Shown piece by piece: positions 1 to 12,413 of a stretch of 64,000 bases of DNA. This DNA is from Castanea sativa (taxonomy: Eukaryota > Streptophyta > Magnoliopsida > Fagales > Fagaceae), in assembly GCF_040712315.1 (NCBI RefSeq), contig NC_134013.1, positions 64,325,501 to 64,389,500 on the forward strand. Reading direction: 5' to 3'. The translations under genes were made by a program, and so were the position numbers. Position 1 is the first letter of the stretch; the number at the start of each line of letters is the position of its first letter. Under the pieces are notes generated by a model, which saw nothing but the letters and a program-made list of their open reading frames with translations, was not told the DNA's origin and did no database searches.

Positions 1-20
1 CTTGGTGTGTTGAGTTTGGT

Positions 21-3000
21 TTAAGAGTAGAACTTGTAGGTCTTGGCTTCTATTATGATGGCTCTTAGCCCTCCAATTGGTCCTAGAATCATCAGCACGA
101 AGCCCAGTATAATGCAGATCTAAAATTAAGCAAGCTGAATAAGTACTTGTTCTGAACTTTAAAGCAAATCAAAATACAACAAAGACAATGAGGAGCTATC
201 TGAATTGAACATACCCAGTTGGTACACCAAGATAAGCTAAACATCTTTGGCTTGTAGACGGCAAGCCACATGATACAAGGGATCTGAAGAATGATACAGG
301 AAAGAATAAGCATTGGTATGAATCCTTTGTTGAAAGGCATTCCATTGAATAAGAGTCTCATATTCATAATTTTTCATTTTTGTTTTTAGAGGGACGAATG
401 AGGCTTACAAAGTATGTTGTAGGTGCAAATGCAAATCCTCCAAAGAATCCCAGAAGACCACTAAAAAAAGGGAAGGTAATGGCCACGAACATTGTGAATG
501 CTGAATGACAGAAAACCTTATGAGAATAAAACCTAATCTGAGGATGTTATTTCATGTTTAGGAACACAATATCTGATGAGGAGGGGATTTTACTTACCAA
601 CATATACAGTTCGTGTAGTAAACCGAAGTATTCTTGTGGGTCTAAAATGCATTTTCTTTACCAGCACAGATTCTATCATGTCAAATACCGGCATTGCATA
701 TATCTACATTAACACAATAAAAGCAAAATCTTGATGAGCAACCAATTTAGTGGCTAGTCAATAGAAAAGAGCTAGTAGAATTGTAGAAAGCACACCTGAT
801 AGCTGCCAATAACATGGATGATGACAAACGCGTTAGCTGCTATGATAAGCCCTTCAGGTTTCTGTAATGAGGTGAGGATGTTACTGTCAACATTATTGCC
901 AAACACGTAATATCCAATGAGAGCAACTGGGAAGTAGCACAAGGCCACAATAATATAGCCAACAACCGCTCCCTTCCACATAGGCCCCTTTGATGGTTTC
1001 TCAGGTGTAGAAGGAATTGTTGCTTGGATCTCTAAAACAACATTGTGTCCTGCAAATGCAAAAGCTACAGTGCCCAAGGCATTGAAGAAGTCTAAGACTT
1101 TTCCTGTTGTGGTTGAGCCTTTGTAGCTATAATCGACACCCTGCTGAACACCCTTGTGGACAGAAGCTGTCCAGGCAATAGTAGAGTAACTGCACGACAA
1201 CCACAATATCAAACATGGTTGTTTTTTTAACAATACATGTAAGTTTGAAATGTAACGGTCCTCCAATTGAACTTCTCTTCTGCCAAAATGCATGTTTGTT
1301 TTCTTTGTTATTGTTATTATTTTGTTTGCTTCTACATCTTAGCATTTTGTTATATCTTTATAACTCATTAATACTTTTTCATTGCTAATTTAGCAGTCAT
1401 TACTCATTAGAGTGCCAATTAACATATAACACCCTTACATTTTCTTGGTTCTTTTTAATGACTATGTTCAAAATTTTCTTCCTCTGACTAACTTATGTAC
1501 TCTGATTTCTCCAGAGACTAGCTTTTGTTGTAAATTATGAGCACTGAAGATTACCTCAAAGACATGACTGCTGCAGCCAAAGAGATTCCGGTGATGGAGT
1601 TGAAGTTCGGGAGGTGGGAGATTACAAAATGAACTGAAGCAAATATCATGATAAAGTAGGTGGTTTTGATTGATTTGCAGTTTTTTTTGCAAGCTAAATC
1701 ATGAATATTCTTCAGTGATGTTCCTCCTGTGACCATATACAGAATGTCCACACCTACTTCAACAATGAGCTGTTGAGGTACCACAATCCACAGACCGAGC
1801 TTTTCACCAAAGGCTTGTTGACCTAACTCATGGTACCTATCAAACCGTTTTCCAGGAACCATTTCATGCATCTCAATCATTTGCCATAGAGTGTATAAAG
1901 TGATTACCCATGAGAGTATCAGAATGACTACTCCAGGACCCCTGAAATTGAAGATGAAAAGGTAGTGGAATGATCAAGAACTTGCATTCAGAGCAAAGAA
2001 ACTAGTACTCTAATAGTCTGAATTGGAAGTATCCTCATAAAATGCTATGCGTAATTAAACAAGATTTTCTCTTGCAAGTAGTTCATAAAATGCTATGCAT
2101 ATATAGAAATTGTACTGTAATAGAATTTCCGCCTGATTACTGTGATATTCTTCAGCATATATATAAAAATGCTAAAAGAAAAATAAAGATCTCATACATT
2201 TTTGAATAAAAACTCAGCTATTAGGATTAGGGCAAAGCTTAGGTATAGTATCTTAGGTACAGTACATTAGGTACCCCTTTTAAAATTAAAACACCTGTCC
2301 ACCTACTCGGCGATACTACTGTTTCCTTCTCTGTTTATTTCTTTTCCTTCTTTTTTTTCCCCCCCTGTTTCAAACCCATCCTTTCAGACCCAAGACTTCC
2401 CACGAGAAAACTGAAAACCCCAAAACCCCAAGCTCCTATCGTTCTCTCTCTCCCTCTCTGTTCTTCTCTTTCTCTCTTTCTTTCCTTCTCTCTCAGTCAG
2501 ATTAGATGAAATGGATGAATCCAGCTTTGAATTCTCTATCTTGGTCAGTTTTCTCAGTCAGATTGCTGGTGGGTGTTTCAGCTTTGTGGGTTTTATGGGT
2601 TGTTTTGATCTGGGGTCTTGTAAAGTTTTGATTTTTTTCGTTGCTATGGTTGTGATTTGTTGTAAGAACAAAGAGATGGTTGATGGGTATTTTGTTTTTG
2701 GTTGTTTCGTGGTTTGGGGTTGTGTTTTTTTTGTTTAGGTTTGGGTTTGGTTTTTTTGACATAGAATTGAAATTAGCTTGTGTGTGTATTATGTTTTGTG
2801 GGGCTTATGGTAATATGAGACCTGGTTATGTTTTGCTTAGGTATTTGGGATTGATTTCTGTATATTGATGTTTAAATCAGTTTATGGGGGTTATGTTTTT
2901 CTTGACTATTTCAAAGTTGGATTCGTCTATTTCATCTAATCTGACTGAGAGAGAAGGAAAGAAAGAGAGAAAGAGAAGAACAGAGAGGGAGAGAGAGAGA

Positions 3001-3311
3001 ACGATAGGAGCTTGGGGTTTTGGGGTTTTCAGTTTTCTCGTGAGAAGTCTTGGGTTTGAAAGGATGGGTCTAAAACAGGGGGAAAAAAAAAAAAGAAGTA
3101 AAAGAAATAACGGAGAAGGAAATGGCAGTATAACTGTTAAGTAGGTGGACAGATGTTTTGATTTTAAAAAGAGTACCTAATGTACTGTACTTAAGGTACT
3201 GTACCTAAGTTGTGCCCTTACGATTAAATCTAAGAAGTGTGGACTCGGATACAACACAACATGGGACACAACAACAAAATAATTCTTTGAAGAGTTAGAA
3301 TGGAACAAAGT

Positions 3312-3351
<40 letters not shown>

Positions 3352-5503
3352 GACAAAACTTATATATAATATTTTAGGTGATGTTTTTTATATTTTCTTC
3401 TTAAGATTCTGTCATGTGGCTATTTAATTTAAAAAATACACTTCTATTTATGAGAAAAATGCTACATGGCATAATCTTAAGAGAGAAACCTAAGGAACAG
3501 TATCTAAGTACTGTACTTAAGTTTTGCTCATATATATATATATATATATTTGGGCATATTATATATTTTATTTTAACTCTTTAAAATAAATAGGCATATC
3601 TAAATTCAAAGGATTTATTCAAGTGATTTTTTTAAAACTTATTTGAGGACATATGTAGAAGCGTTCTCGACCTGTGCATGTTCCACAAGGATATATCAAA
3701 GATTTTGAAGGATTTTTGCTTCTTAGATTAAAACGACAAGAAAAAAGTGTCTATAATTAATCTCGAAAGTAGAATTTAACTCACTAGATCACACACAATA
3801 TAGTACTCTTATGATAGTACTCTTATGAGATTAAATAAATCACTTGGTACATTAAAGAGCTTTTCAGTTTAAGCTCTATGTCACAAAAACTCTATTACAA
3901 ACATTTTAGTAAGTTAAGACTAGACATGGCAAAACAGGTTAGAATTTTCTGATATGAAAATATCCGACCCAAACTTTTTTTTTTTCAAAGCAAAAACAGG
4001 TTGACTCATGACTGGACCTGTGTTTTTTGCAGATCAACCTGACCTGACCCTCGACTTGAACCATATTTTTAAAATTTTTTTTGGGTAAAAAAATAGTAAA
4101 AGTAAGATAATATTAGTTTAATTGTTTATTGTGGGATTTAAGGAAATAATTAATATTTTTACATAACTGCTTGCAAATTAATTGAAAGATAAATGGTTGA
4201 GCATTCTGTAATAAGTAAAATTTTTTAGATATTAAATAGCAAAGTACATGTCAAAATAATTTGGTTACAATAGAATTAAAAACATATTTAAAATTATAAA
4301 CACATGTGAAAAATATTCATAAGTGTGAAAATAGTGAAGTCAAAGTATCAAATTAGCATAAATTATGAATGCTTAGACCTATTTTTTTAAACAATTTATG
4401 TTAAAAATAAACGATTTTTCAAAATAAATTATGATATTTCCTAAAGTGTGTTGTTTAACAATGATATGAAATTCATAAAAGATACCATGTATAAATAAGT
4501 AAACAATCAAACTATGTATATCTCAAATTGAAATAAAGTGCCAACCACAAATGATAATAGATTGTAAAATTAATTTTCAAGACTGTAAATTTCTTATATT
4601 TTTATTCTTTATCAAATGAGTTATCCAATAAGTCATTTGTAATTTTGTTTTATATTTTGGAATGTTGATATTGTGTAAAAACAAAATTTGTGTATTTGCT
4701 TTATTTATCTTTGTGTTATTTTGTTTTAAATAGCAATGTTAGGATTTGTATAATTTTAAAATTATTAAATAAGTATTAATAAGTTTAACTAAGTTCATTC
4801 TTGATATAAGTGGCGAATTCAAAATAATGTATTTTACATTAAGTAATTTGTTGCATAACTTTCCAAATGACAAATATATGTTGTTTTCTTAATTAAAAAA
4901 AAAATTCATGTAAAAAATATGGGTCAACCCAACCCGAAACCCAAATCCATTTTTAACCCGCTTAAAATGACCCGTTTTGACCTGCAACCTGATTGACCCA
5001 ACTTGACTTGACAGTTTTGCTATGTCTAGTTAAGACTATACTTGTTAAATAGTAACATAATCAGGTAAAATTATTAGGTATTCTTGAAATATCATAAATG
5101 CGTACTTTCTCTTCTCACATGAATGATAGGTCCTACCATGAATTTAATTAGTGGAACTCATTATTCATTTGAAAGGAGAAAGTACGCATTTATAATAGTC
5201 CGGAGTATATAATAATTTCGCCATAATCAGAATAGAATATACAAATGAGGCAGTTTTAAAATATGATACTCATGAACTATATTGGGTTTGTTTTAGACAT
5301 ATATACCATCCTAGACTCGCCATGGCATATGGTAGACCCAAGACACCGGCTCCAACCATCGCAGTGACGTTGTGGAAAGCTGAGTACCACCATTTTGCAT
5401 TCCTGGAAGATGTAATTGGAAGCCATTTGTCGATTTCCTTCTGCCTCTGCAAATTTCCATCTACCTGCACGTGATTTATGATCACAACTCTTAAGCAAAA
5501 GCT

Positions 5504-5548
<45 letters not shown>

Positions 5549-5875
5549 CCCCCAACCTTTAAGAAGAAAGAAAAGAAAATTTACATCATCATACATACAT
5601 CATTCTTTTTGCGTACTGAAGTATGGATGGTAGAGTTTCATGGAAAATCTTCCCAATTTTAAGCACTGAGGAGCAGGATCACAAGCTCTCCAATCCATTC
5701 TAGTTATTTCCATATCATGTGATTTGCTAGTTATATATAACTATTAAGTCCTACTGGGTGTGGACAAAACCCCATTATTGCTAGCTTTAAACTTGAGAGA
5801 GAGAGAGAGAGAGAGAAATAGGCTTACGTTGCTGGTTTTATTAGAATATCCATTTGTAGTTGCTTCATCGCCCAT
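21..5875 (-). CDS. LHT1-like amino acid transporter, copy A (complete, 8 exons)
   Basis: The product is a predicted plasma-membrane proton/amino-acid symporter of the AAAP family (Aa_trans fold, about 10-11 membrane segments). Arabidopsis LHT1, the best studied relative, takes up neutral and acidic amino acids. Exons on the minus strand: 5828-5875, 5307-5464, 1555-1941, 796-1189, 598-703, 409-500, 215-283, 21-119. They sum to 1353 nt (450 codons plus TAA), close to the roughly 446 residues of LHT1. Every junction is GT-AG and phases are consistent. The start is the ATG at 5875, giving [16 protein letters not shown] in exon 1. Exon 2 carries [19 protein letters not shown], exon 3 [12 protein letters not shown], exon 4 [20 protein letters not shown], and the C-terminus is AKTYKFYS. 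No frameshift or stop is visible. Intron 2 (3365 bp) is swollen by insertions relative to copy B (980 bp). LHT-family assignment is firm; substrate is inferred. Confidence 0.93.
2230..3217. mobile_element. Fold-back MULE-like element in intron 2 of copy A
   Basis: The left arm (2230-2531) and right arm (2911-3217) are near-complete reverse complements of about 300 bp, separated by about 380 bp. Termini read GGGCAAAGCTTAGGTA and GGGCACAACTTAGGTA. It is flanked by TTAGGATTA (2221-2229) and TTACGATTA (3218-3226), a 9-bp target duplication with one mismatch. Copy B has the unoccupied site (TTAGGATTAAATC near 41456), which confirms insertion. Long inverted repeats with a 9-bp duplication fit a non-autonomous Mutator-like element. 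Short open frames inside (for example 2511-2738) are low-complexity and I do not call them genes. Each arm contains a long CT/GA-rich stretch. Confidence 0.85.
3313..3348. repeat. AT dinucleotide microsatellite
   Basis: A pure TA run lies in intron 2 of copy A. Copy B has a longer interrupted TA run at the matching place (41576-41657). Confidence 0.9.
3350..3529. mobile_element. Small inverted-repeat MITE in intron 2 of copy A
   Basis: Both ends contain CTTAAGATTMTGYCATGTRGC-type sequence in opposite orientation, and the outer ends read GGACAAAACTTA and GAGCAAAACTTAAG. The right terminus resembles the ends of the larger fold-back element at 2230-3217 (CTTAGGTACAGTA-like motifs), so it may be a short relative. 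Exact ends and target duplication are obscured by flanking TA repeats. Confidence 0.5.
3921..5028. mobile_element. hAT-like element in intron 2 of copy A
   Basis: Terminal inverted repeats are TAGACATGGCAAAAC and TAGACATAGCAAAAC (one mismatch). The element is flanked by a perfect 8-bp target duplication GTTAAGAC (3913-3920 and 5029-5036). Copy B has the empty site GTTAAGTC at about 42002. An 8-bp duplication and these termini fit the hAT superfamily. The 1108-bp interior is AT-rich with no transposase frame, so it is non-autonomous. Confidence 0.88.
5094..5193. mobile_element. 100-bp hairpin MITE in intron 2 of copy A
   Basis: The ends ATAAATGCGTACTTTCTC and its reverse complement bracket a short AT-rich centre. 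Copy B lacks the sequence. Superfamily is not determinable because no clear target duplication is seen. Confidence 0.6.
5506..5544. repeat. Poly-A tract beside exon 2 acceptor of copy A
   Basis: A run of about 39 A on the plus strand (poly-T on the gene strand) lies about 40 bp upstream of the exon 2 acceptor. It may serve as, or extend, the polypyrimidine tract. Copy B has AAT trinucleotide repeats here instead (42316-42336). Confidence 0.85.
5795..5816. repeat. GA/CT microsatellite just inside intron 1 of copy A
   Basis: A run of GA dinucleotides lies within about 15 bp of the exon 1 donor, so on the gene strand intron 1 opens with a CT tract. Copies B (42568-42586) and D (59003-59037) have a CT tract at the same place. 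Confidence 0.85.
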
Positions 5876-5950
5876 TGTAGCACTGAGAACACTGCGCGGT
5901 TTTGTAGGAGAGGATGAAATGAAAGAGATACAACCAGAACGGAAGAACAA

Positions 5951-5958
5951 TATAAATA
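5951..5958 (-). promoter_or_regulatory. TATA-like element of copy A
   Basis: On the minus strand this reads TATTTATA, about 76-83 nt upstream of the copy A ATG. The same element stands in the same place upstream of copy B. It is a candidate core promoter by position and composition only; no transcript start is known. Confidence 0.4.
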
Positions 5959-5959
5959 A

Positions 5960-7576
5960 TTAGCAATTTGAACTACGCAAAGTGTCGATCAATGTCAAGA
6001 AAGTCCGCCAAGGAATCTGGAGGCCAGCGGGAGATATTTCTTGAAAAAGGTGACACTGACATTTTTGTTTGACACAATTTCTTGAAGACTAGTTCAGCAA
6101 TTTTTTAAGACTATATTATATTAAAAGAATTAAACTTTTTTTTTTTTTTGAGAAACTAAAAGAATTAAACTTGATAAATATGTTTTAAGTATTATTTTGT
6201 AAATCATCACAAGAAGGTATTATGTAGTAGTAAAATTTATAGAATTCATATATAGTTTCACTTAATTTCTTAAGTGATATACCTTAAGTTCCCAATTAAT
6301 TTTAAGGACAAAATTTGACTACAAACTTAGTTGTAGCAAATAAATCCATTAAAAAAATTGATATGACTACATATTTTAAAATCTAATCGTTGAATTGCAT
6401 GTTTTTTATAATCTTAATACCTATGTCGAATTTCATGCTAATCGAATTTCATATACTATTCAATTTGTAAACGTATTTTTTATGCATAATTTTAGACCAC
6501 AAAAAATTTAAATTTAAACATTTGATTGATAAAAAATCTTATTGATTTTTTATTTTCTAAAATTTTGCACGTATGAAGAATATAAAAAGAAAATGTAATT
6601 CAATAAATATATTAACAATCAAACGTTTAAAGTTAAAGTTTTTGTGGTCTAAAATTAGACATAAAAAATACGTTTACGAATTGAAAAGTAAAAAGAAAAT
6701 GTAATTTAATAGTAAATGAAATTTCGCAAGCACGAAGATTATAAAAAAGAAAATGTAATTCATCAATGGATTTGTCAAAAAAAAAAATGTTAACTGATAC
6801 CCTAAAAGCATTTATTTAAGAATTATTTTTAAAAATATTTTATAAAAAAATGATAAAACAATAAATTTTTTTTGACATTTTTTTTTTATATTTTCAATGA
6901 AAGTGACGTTAAAATTTTCTTAATATAGTTTATTAATAATAGTCATATGGGCACCGTTAACATGACACTGGTTTAATTCACATCTAATAAAAATATATTG
7001 AGTAAAGTTGTAGTCATTGACAAAAACCAAGTTTATAGTAAAATTTTGTCCTAAATTAAGTCATATGGTCACATTATTCAACGAGACACTTTTTGAATTT
7101 AACTGCACTTGACACTTGAGAAAGATGATTAAATAATACCTTTTGTATTTTTTTAAAGGCCAAACAGCTATGGGTTTCATTACTGAAAAAAAAAAAAAAC
7201 AGAATCACCACATTCTGTCATGACATCGCTGGAAATATCTTTAGCGACTACCAGGTCAATACATGAAGAGCCTCCCCTAAATATAATCTCTTCAGTAGCA
7301 TGCCTATTTTGAAGGGTTGGCCAATAAGACACACGTATGTTATCAAAAAAGAAAAAGAACAAAGACACACGTAGAAAGGTCAAAGCATTTTGAAGTGATT
7401 ATAACTAATCAAAAGCATTTTGAAGTGAATATAACTAATAAATTTTGTGTATATAGACAACTCTCAATTATAGCATGATTTGTGTGAATTAGTTAATTAA
7501 ACTTTGTAAAGTATTTTATTGTTGAATGACGAATCTAAGTTGGAATCTTGTCTACACCAGATCCAATGATTTCTTA
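5960..7576. other. A-C spacer, AT-rich, no gene recognised
   Basis: This is intergenic sequence upstream of copy A. It aligns by eye with 42725-45060 of the second unit, apart from MITEs present only there. No protein-like frame, RNA gene or intact element is seen. A short direct repeat, CAAAGCATTTTGAAGTGA, occurs twice near 7382-7430. Confidence 0.6.
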
Positions 7577-7984
7577 GAGCATTAGCATTGAAGGTGTAAA
7601 ACTCTCTAATTGTTTTATAAGCAACTGAATGTCATTTGCAGAAACTCTCTGGTTGTTATTTTTAGAGCATTATCTGAGTATAAGTATGTAAATTTTTTTG
7701 GCATCTGTGAATAGTAAGATTGTATATATACAACCCCATTGTTCATGAATTGCAAAAATAAAAACTAATATTTTAATGGAGTGAGAGAGGAAGAGAGGAA
7801 AGAGGGAAGAGAGAGATTGGAGAGAAGAGGGAGAATTTATTTGTTTATATTATTTTAATGAGCGGTATGTAAAAAAAGAAACTTAGATGTTGAGTGAGTT
7901 ATAAAATGAGATGGTAAAATAGATAAAATATGTTTTGAGAATGTATAATATATATATTTTTTGTATCCTTAGATGCTAATGCTC
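7577..7984. mobile_element. Harbinger/Tourist-like MITE
   Basis: The ends GAGCATTAGCATTG and its near reverse complement are flanked by TTA on both sides (7574-7576 and 7985-7987). TIRs starting with G and a TTA duplication fit PIF/Harbinger MITEs. The 408-bp interior is non-coding and includes a GA-rich stretch. A related copy lies at the matching position of the second unit (about 45075-45423), so this insertion predates the block duplication. Confidence 0.7.
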
Positions 7985-7987
7985 TTA

Positions 7988-10342
7988 TAATTGGGTTTTC
8001 AATTGTTAAAAAGTAAAAAATAAACTATCAATTATTTCCAAATGCTTTTATTTATATCTTATATATATATATATATTTGTTAATGTATATAATGTCTTAT
8101 CATTTTTAGAAATACTATATTTATAATATTTTTATAAACTTTTACAACAAATCATAAGTGATTGGTTGTTATTGACAGGTAATAAAGTAATTTCATTAGT
8201 AAGTTTAAATTAGAATCAATAAAAACTTACTACTTATGATTAATTGTAAAAATATTACAAACATAACACTTTTCAAAAATTCTCTCATTGCATTTTAATT
8301 TTATGTAAATAAGAAGAAATGATAATCATTTCCCTTCCTCCTCTTTTACTTTCCCCTCATACCCTCTAGCCCCTTACTTTCCTCTTCTCCAAACTTCCAA
8401 ACACAACGTAAATATAAAGAGAAAGTTGGTAGTTTAATGATGACTTTGTCAACATGTGAATACTTTTAGAGATAGAGAGGAAGTGTATGCATAAGTGGAG
8501 AAATTTTTATATGAGCCAGACTTATAAGATGCTTTTCAGTGTAAGTGATTTTATGGTGACCTTCGCAATATCTTTTTATTATTATTATTATATTTTTCTC
8601 TTTCATTCAAGAAGAGAGGGAGATTAAAAAAAGGTATAAGAGAATGTTTTATTTTTCGTCCAACATGGATCACTTTTCAAAAATGTAAAATTTAATGGGT
8701 ATAAAATATATTTTTATTTTAGGTCGTTATATGAATATAGTATTATACTATAAAACAAAACACAAGTAGGTGTATGTTTCTTTCAGTTCAAGGAACCATT
8801 TATTTTTAGTCAAACATGGATCACTTTCCCAAAAAGAAGAGAAGAAATGTCAATGAGTATAAAATATATTTTTATTAAGATTGTTATAAGAATATATTAT
8901 TATACTATGGGTGCACATTTGGATAACACTGAAAAAGAAAAGTTTTTAGCGTTTTGCATTTTTAGTGGGTTGTCTGGGTTCTGTACACTATTTATGAGAC
9001 TCATAATTCTCTTTTTTCAACTTTTTTTTTAAAATTGAATTTCATGACATTATTTATATATTTAAAAATTATTTTATTATAGTGTTTTTAATTTTCAGTA
9101 ATAAGCGGTAATTATTTCACATCGCTTAAGAGAGTATGTTGTATGTAGTATAACTTGCCCCACTCTCCCTTCAAAATTACCATGACTTTTGAGTGGAGTT
9201 GTGGTGTGTTTTTATGTTAGAACTCTCTTCAATTCCCTTGTGTGTGTTTGTTCCTAAAAAAAAAAAAAAAATTTCCAGAACATAATTTCAATACTAGTGC
9301 ACTGCGATGGATAATTTTAGAGCTACCACTATTTTTATATATTTTAAGCTAAATTACAATTACACTCCGACTTATTTTCAATTTAATCTTTTAGGTTTCA
9401 TTTAAAAAAAAATTTCTATCATTTAACTTTGATTTGTTTTCAATTATTATTTCATCTAATTTCATCCCATCTCACCAATTAGTCTATGTTGGAAACAAAT
9501 GAAAGTTAAAGGACTAAAAAAAAAAAGATTAAATTGAAAATACCTTAAAGTTAGAGAAAGTAATTTATAGTAAAGCCTATATATATAGATAACATAAATT
9601 AGAAATATCTGACTATCTATCAAGTTTAGTGTTTATTCCAATTCAAAATCAAATAATTTAACTTAACATTATTATCTCGTAATTTTTTTGATCTCAATCA
9701 TTATCTCATCATAAGGAGGCTTATAACTTATATTAAAAAAAAGAGGCTTATACATTTTTTATTTAATTTTTTTGAGAAGGGGAGGCTTATAAAATATGGT
9801 TATGTATGAATCAAAAGTCGTTGTTGGCAGATCCAAATTATGGCTTGGTTAACCTCCATATAATTCTTACCCAAAATACGTCTAAAAATGTTGAACTTTG
9901 AAGTCTCAATCTATTTCTATTTGACAAGCAACCAATGGATGGTTTCAAGTTTTTTACAGTCAACTCTTTCCCAAATAACAACTGAGAAAAGGAGGAAAAT
10001 GAGGGAGAGACGGAAGAAGGAAAGGGAGACTGAATGTGAGACTGTGAGAGAGGTTTGTACGTTTCTCTCTCTCTGAGAGAGAGCCACCATTACAAATAAT
10101 ATAATTCTCCCAAAATCCAATTAAAATAGGTGGAAATGGTTGAAAGTTGAAACACACTAAAATTTAACACGTGATGGAAAAAGGTTTGCCGTGTCCCAAT
10201 GTTATAACTAGTACGACAGATTTCTCTCATTTCGATCAAAGTAGAACATAATTCACAATATTACTTATTTTAAATTTTTTTAAAAATTTTATAGAAGAAA
10301 ATTGACGATACTACTTGGTACCATTAATACAGTCAATTTAAT
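7988..10342. other. A-C spacer, no gene recognised
   Basis: This is AT-rich sequence with short poly-A and TA runs and partial duplications (two related stretches near 8700-8760 and 8810-8900). It matches 45470-48535 of the second unit, which has an extra insertion at about 45916-46587. No coding frame of biological look was found. Confidence 0.6.
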
Positions 10343-10351
10343 CTCATTTAT

Positions 10352-11902
10352 GGCGCAAATGCACTTCTAGTCTTTATATTTCGGACTCATTTTTATTTTG
10401 GTCATTATATTTATATTTTATTACTTTTAGTTTTTAAAATGAAAAACGTGTTCCATTTTAGTTCTTACTGTCACTCACCTAATAGAAATATCATATGTGG
10501 TAAACGGTGCACTGTTGGCACAGTAAATGCTGACGTGACAAATAAAATAATATTAAAAATGTCATATCAGTATCTAATTTTAAAAAAAAATTAATTTATT
10601 AATTTTAAACAAAAAAATGCAAAATTAAAGTTAAAAAAAAATATAAATATAAATTTGGGTTGATCTTCAACAAAACACAATGAACACAAATCTAGATTTT
10701 AAATATAACAACACACACACCCAAATTTTCTAGCATTTTCTTGCCATTTTTTGTCAACCAAACACAAAAACACACACAAACCTCAGCAACCAATGGACTC
10801 AAGGTAGTGAAGAACTCCATCCTTGAACTCAAATTGGTTTTGAGGAAAATTAAGATACTCTTATTGATTTACTTGGCAACCAAACAAATTTTTTAGTTTC
10901 ACAAAAAAGAAAAATTCTAGATCTAACAACCAACCAAATTTTTTTATGGCAATCCTAATATCTAAACATTTTTCACAAACCCAACAAATCCCCTTATACA
11001 CAAACCCAACAAATTCTCTATCGCAAACCCAAAAATTTCTTTTCACAAACCCATATTATCCCTTTTCAAATTTATCAAAAATCCAAAATAAATACAACAA
11101 ACTCAACCCAGATAAAGAGAGGTAGATGAGAAGTGAGTGAGGGAGAAGGGATTCGGATCTAACTGGAAACCCATATGATGGTGGCGGCGGCGGCAACCTG
11201 CCACCTCACCACGCTTCTCAACCTCACCTTCACACTCACGCCCACTCTCACCACCAGCATTAGCAAATGATTCTCAGCGATAACAGTGGTTGCAACAAGG
11301 ACCATGAAGTCGAAGTTGAAGTCAAAGTCAAGGACAGCCAAGACGAAGTCGAACAAGCATTTGTGGGAGTAGGTTTTATCGAAGATGAGAGAAGTGGGAA
11401 CTTGCTTAAAGAGTTCAAGAAGGCTAAGCACCAAGATAGAGGGGGAAAGAAGAAAAAGAGGAAGAAAGAAAGAAGACAAAAGAAAGAATGGGAGGCGGAG
11501 AAAATGAGAGAAAGATCTGGGAAAGAAGAAGAAAAAGAAACTAAACACAAACATAAAAAATCTAAGTTCCACCATTTTTTTTTGTTTTTAATTATATTTT
11601 TTTGTTTTTTTTATAATTTTTATAATTGATAAATTTATTTTTTAAAAGTTAGATGCTGATGTGGATGCTGATGTAGATGTTGATGTAGCATTTTTTTAAT
11701 ATTATTTTAATGGACACGTTAGCATTAACTGGGCCAACAATGCATTCCGTTTGCCACGTAAGATATTTCCATTAAATGAGTGACGGTCAGGACCAAAATC
11801 GAACGCATGTTTAGTTTTAAGGACTAAAAGTGGTAAAATAGAAATGCAGAGACTAAAATAGAAATGACCCCAAAATGTAGGGATTAAAAGTGTATTTACG
11901 CC
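10352..11902. mobile_element. MULE-like element, 1551 bp, in A-C spacer
   Basis: Terminal repeats are about 33 bp and read GGCGCAAATGCACTTCTAG at the left and GGCGTAAATACACTTTTAAT on the opposite strand at the right. The flanks CTCATTTAT (10343-10351) and CCCATTTAT (11903-11911) form a 9-bp duplication with one mismatch. The second unit has the empty site CCCATTTATACC at about 48567. No transposase is seen. The open frame at 11267-11629 (plus) is lysine/glutamate-rich, matches nothing I recognise, and could be captured or chance sequence. A related element sits elsewhere in unit 2 at 49932-51420. Confidence 0.8.
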
Positions 11903-11911
11903 CCCATTTAT

Positions 11912-12345
11912 ACCATAACGGAATAAATATTTCATTTTAGTTATAGAATTGGTACAATGAAACTCTTTTGTTATGTCTTCTCAAAATAAAAGTAAAAAAA
12001 TCTCTTTTGCTATGTATTAACTTAATTTTAGTGCATTTTGGTGTGTTTCAATCATTTTAATTTATTTCAACCAATTTAGATTGGAATTTACATTTTGGTG
12101 GATTGGAACCCACAATCTATAATGTAAAAAAACATTATTTATCTCACCAAAAGCCTTGTAACTCAATTAACACATCTTGATGTTTCGAACGGAGACATTT
12201 AGGGCATGTTTGGTTTGTATTGAAATTATATTCATTTTCTGTACTCATTTCTAAATTCAAATCTCGTACTTATTATTATTTTTTTTTGGCTCATTTTCTG
12301 CTTTTTCTTCCCCTTTTCACTTTTTTTTTTCTAACAACTACCAAT

Positions 12346-12413
<68 letters not shown>

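Noticed and set aside
2511..2738. 75-codon frame in intron 2 of copy A
   Set aside because: It lies in the fold-back element, is dominated by phenylalanine, valine and glycine from GT-rich DNA, and its mirror exists on the other strand.
11267..11629. 120-codon lysine/glutamate-rich frame
   Set aside because: It lies inside a MULE-like element, has strong composition bias, and runs into poly-T. It is kept only as a note under that element.
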